Source: Planctomycetota bacterium
Lineage (GTDB): Bacteria; Planctomycetota; UBA8108; UBA1146; JAJFFE01
Direction: 5' to 3'
Length of the DNA: 5,633 nucleotides
Assembly (NCBI GenBank): GCA_020425835.1
Contig: JAGQRC010000284.1
Coordinates: forward strand, 1-5,633
The translations under genes and the position numbers were made by a program. The notes beneath the pieces were generated by a model. That model did no database searches. It was not told the origin of the DNA and saw nothing but the letters and a program-made list of their open reading frames with translations. This document shows positions 5,558-5,633 of the stretch, piece by piece. Each line of letters opens with the position of its first letter. Within the stretch, counting starts at the first letter, position 1.

Positions 5558-5633
5558 ATGCGAAGACTGCTGTGTACCTGCGTCGTCGTTCTGATGGCCG
5601 CGATGGCACCGTTGGCCCTCGCGCAGCCGGCGA
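5558..5633 (+). CDS. Start of an exported protein (partial, 25 codons, Sec signal peptide)
   Basis: The visible product has two arginines after Met1, a hydrophobic core (about 4-19) and a clean signal peptidase I site, ALA before QPA (cleavage after residue 22). This is a textbook Sec signal peptide, so the product is periplasmic, outer-membrane or secreted. There is no lipobox: the cysteines at 6 and 8 are too early in the hydrophobic core. The frame is open to the window edge and continues beyond it. The product cannot be identified from 25 residues. It lies 570 bases after gene 2, with its own possible promoter and a structured leader, so it is probably a separate transcription unit. Confidence 0.8.
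   Translation, partial: MRRLLCTCVVVLMAAMAPLALAQPA

Overview
This is a GC-rich bacterial window with three genes on the + strand and none convincing on the - strand. All three products are predicted to enter or cross the inner membrane. Composition, the very large exported beta-sandwich protein and the VKOR-DsbA fusion suggest a Gram-negative environmental bacterium of the Myxococcota/'Deltaproteobacteria' or Planctomycetota kind. That placement is inference: no marker gene is present.

Layout. Positions 1-125 hold an 11-bp hairpin (5-29), a -10-like TACAAT (79-84) and a strong Shine-Dalgarno (116-120), which fixes the first gene's start at 126 rather than 93. Gene 1 (126-3554, 1142 aa) is a membrane-anchored protein with 11 tandem carboxypeptidase-regulatory-like (Ig-fold) modules and a charged Arg/Asp/Gly-rich tail. 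Gene 2 starts at 3629 (an upstream TTG at 3551 is less likely) and ends at 4987. It encodes a five-helix vitamin K epoxide reductase (VKOR) domain joined by a coiled coil to a DsbA-like thioredoxin domain, giving a one-protein disulfide-forming machine. A 570-base non-coding gap (4988-5557) follows. It has an AT-richer island, a possible promoter (5173-5200) and four consecutive hairpins just ahead of gene 3. Gene 3 (5558 to the window end) is cut off after 25 codons, which encode a clear Sec signal peptide.

How the genes may work together. Genes 1 and 2 are 74 bases apart with no visible terminator, so they are probably co-transcribed. The exported part of gene 1 has nine cysteines, including a CxxC in module 3 and a pair in module 11. 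The gene 2 enzyme could oxidise these, with electrons passing from the DsbA-like CEHC to the VKOR cysteines and then to quinone. This substrate link rests on neighbourhood and cysteine content only. Gene 3 probably has its own promoter and a structured leader. I found no CRISPR array, tRNA, rRNA, insertion sequence or defence system. The points most worth a second look are the unusual build of the VKOR-DsbA fusion, the hairpin-rich leader of gene 3 and the low-complexity tail of gene 1.
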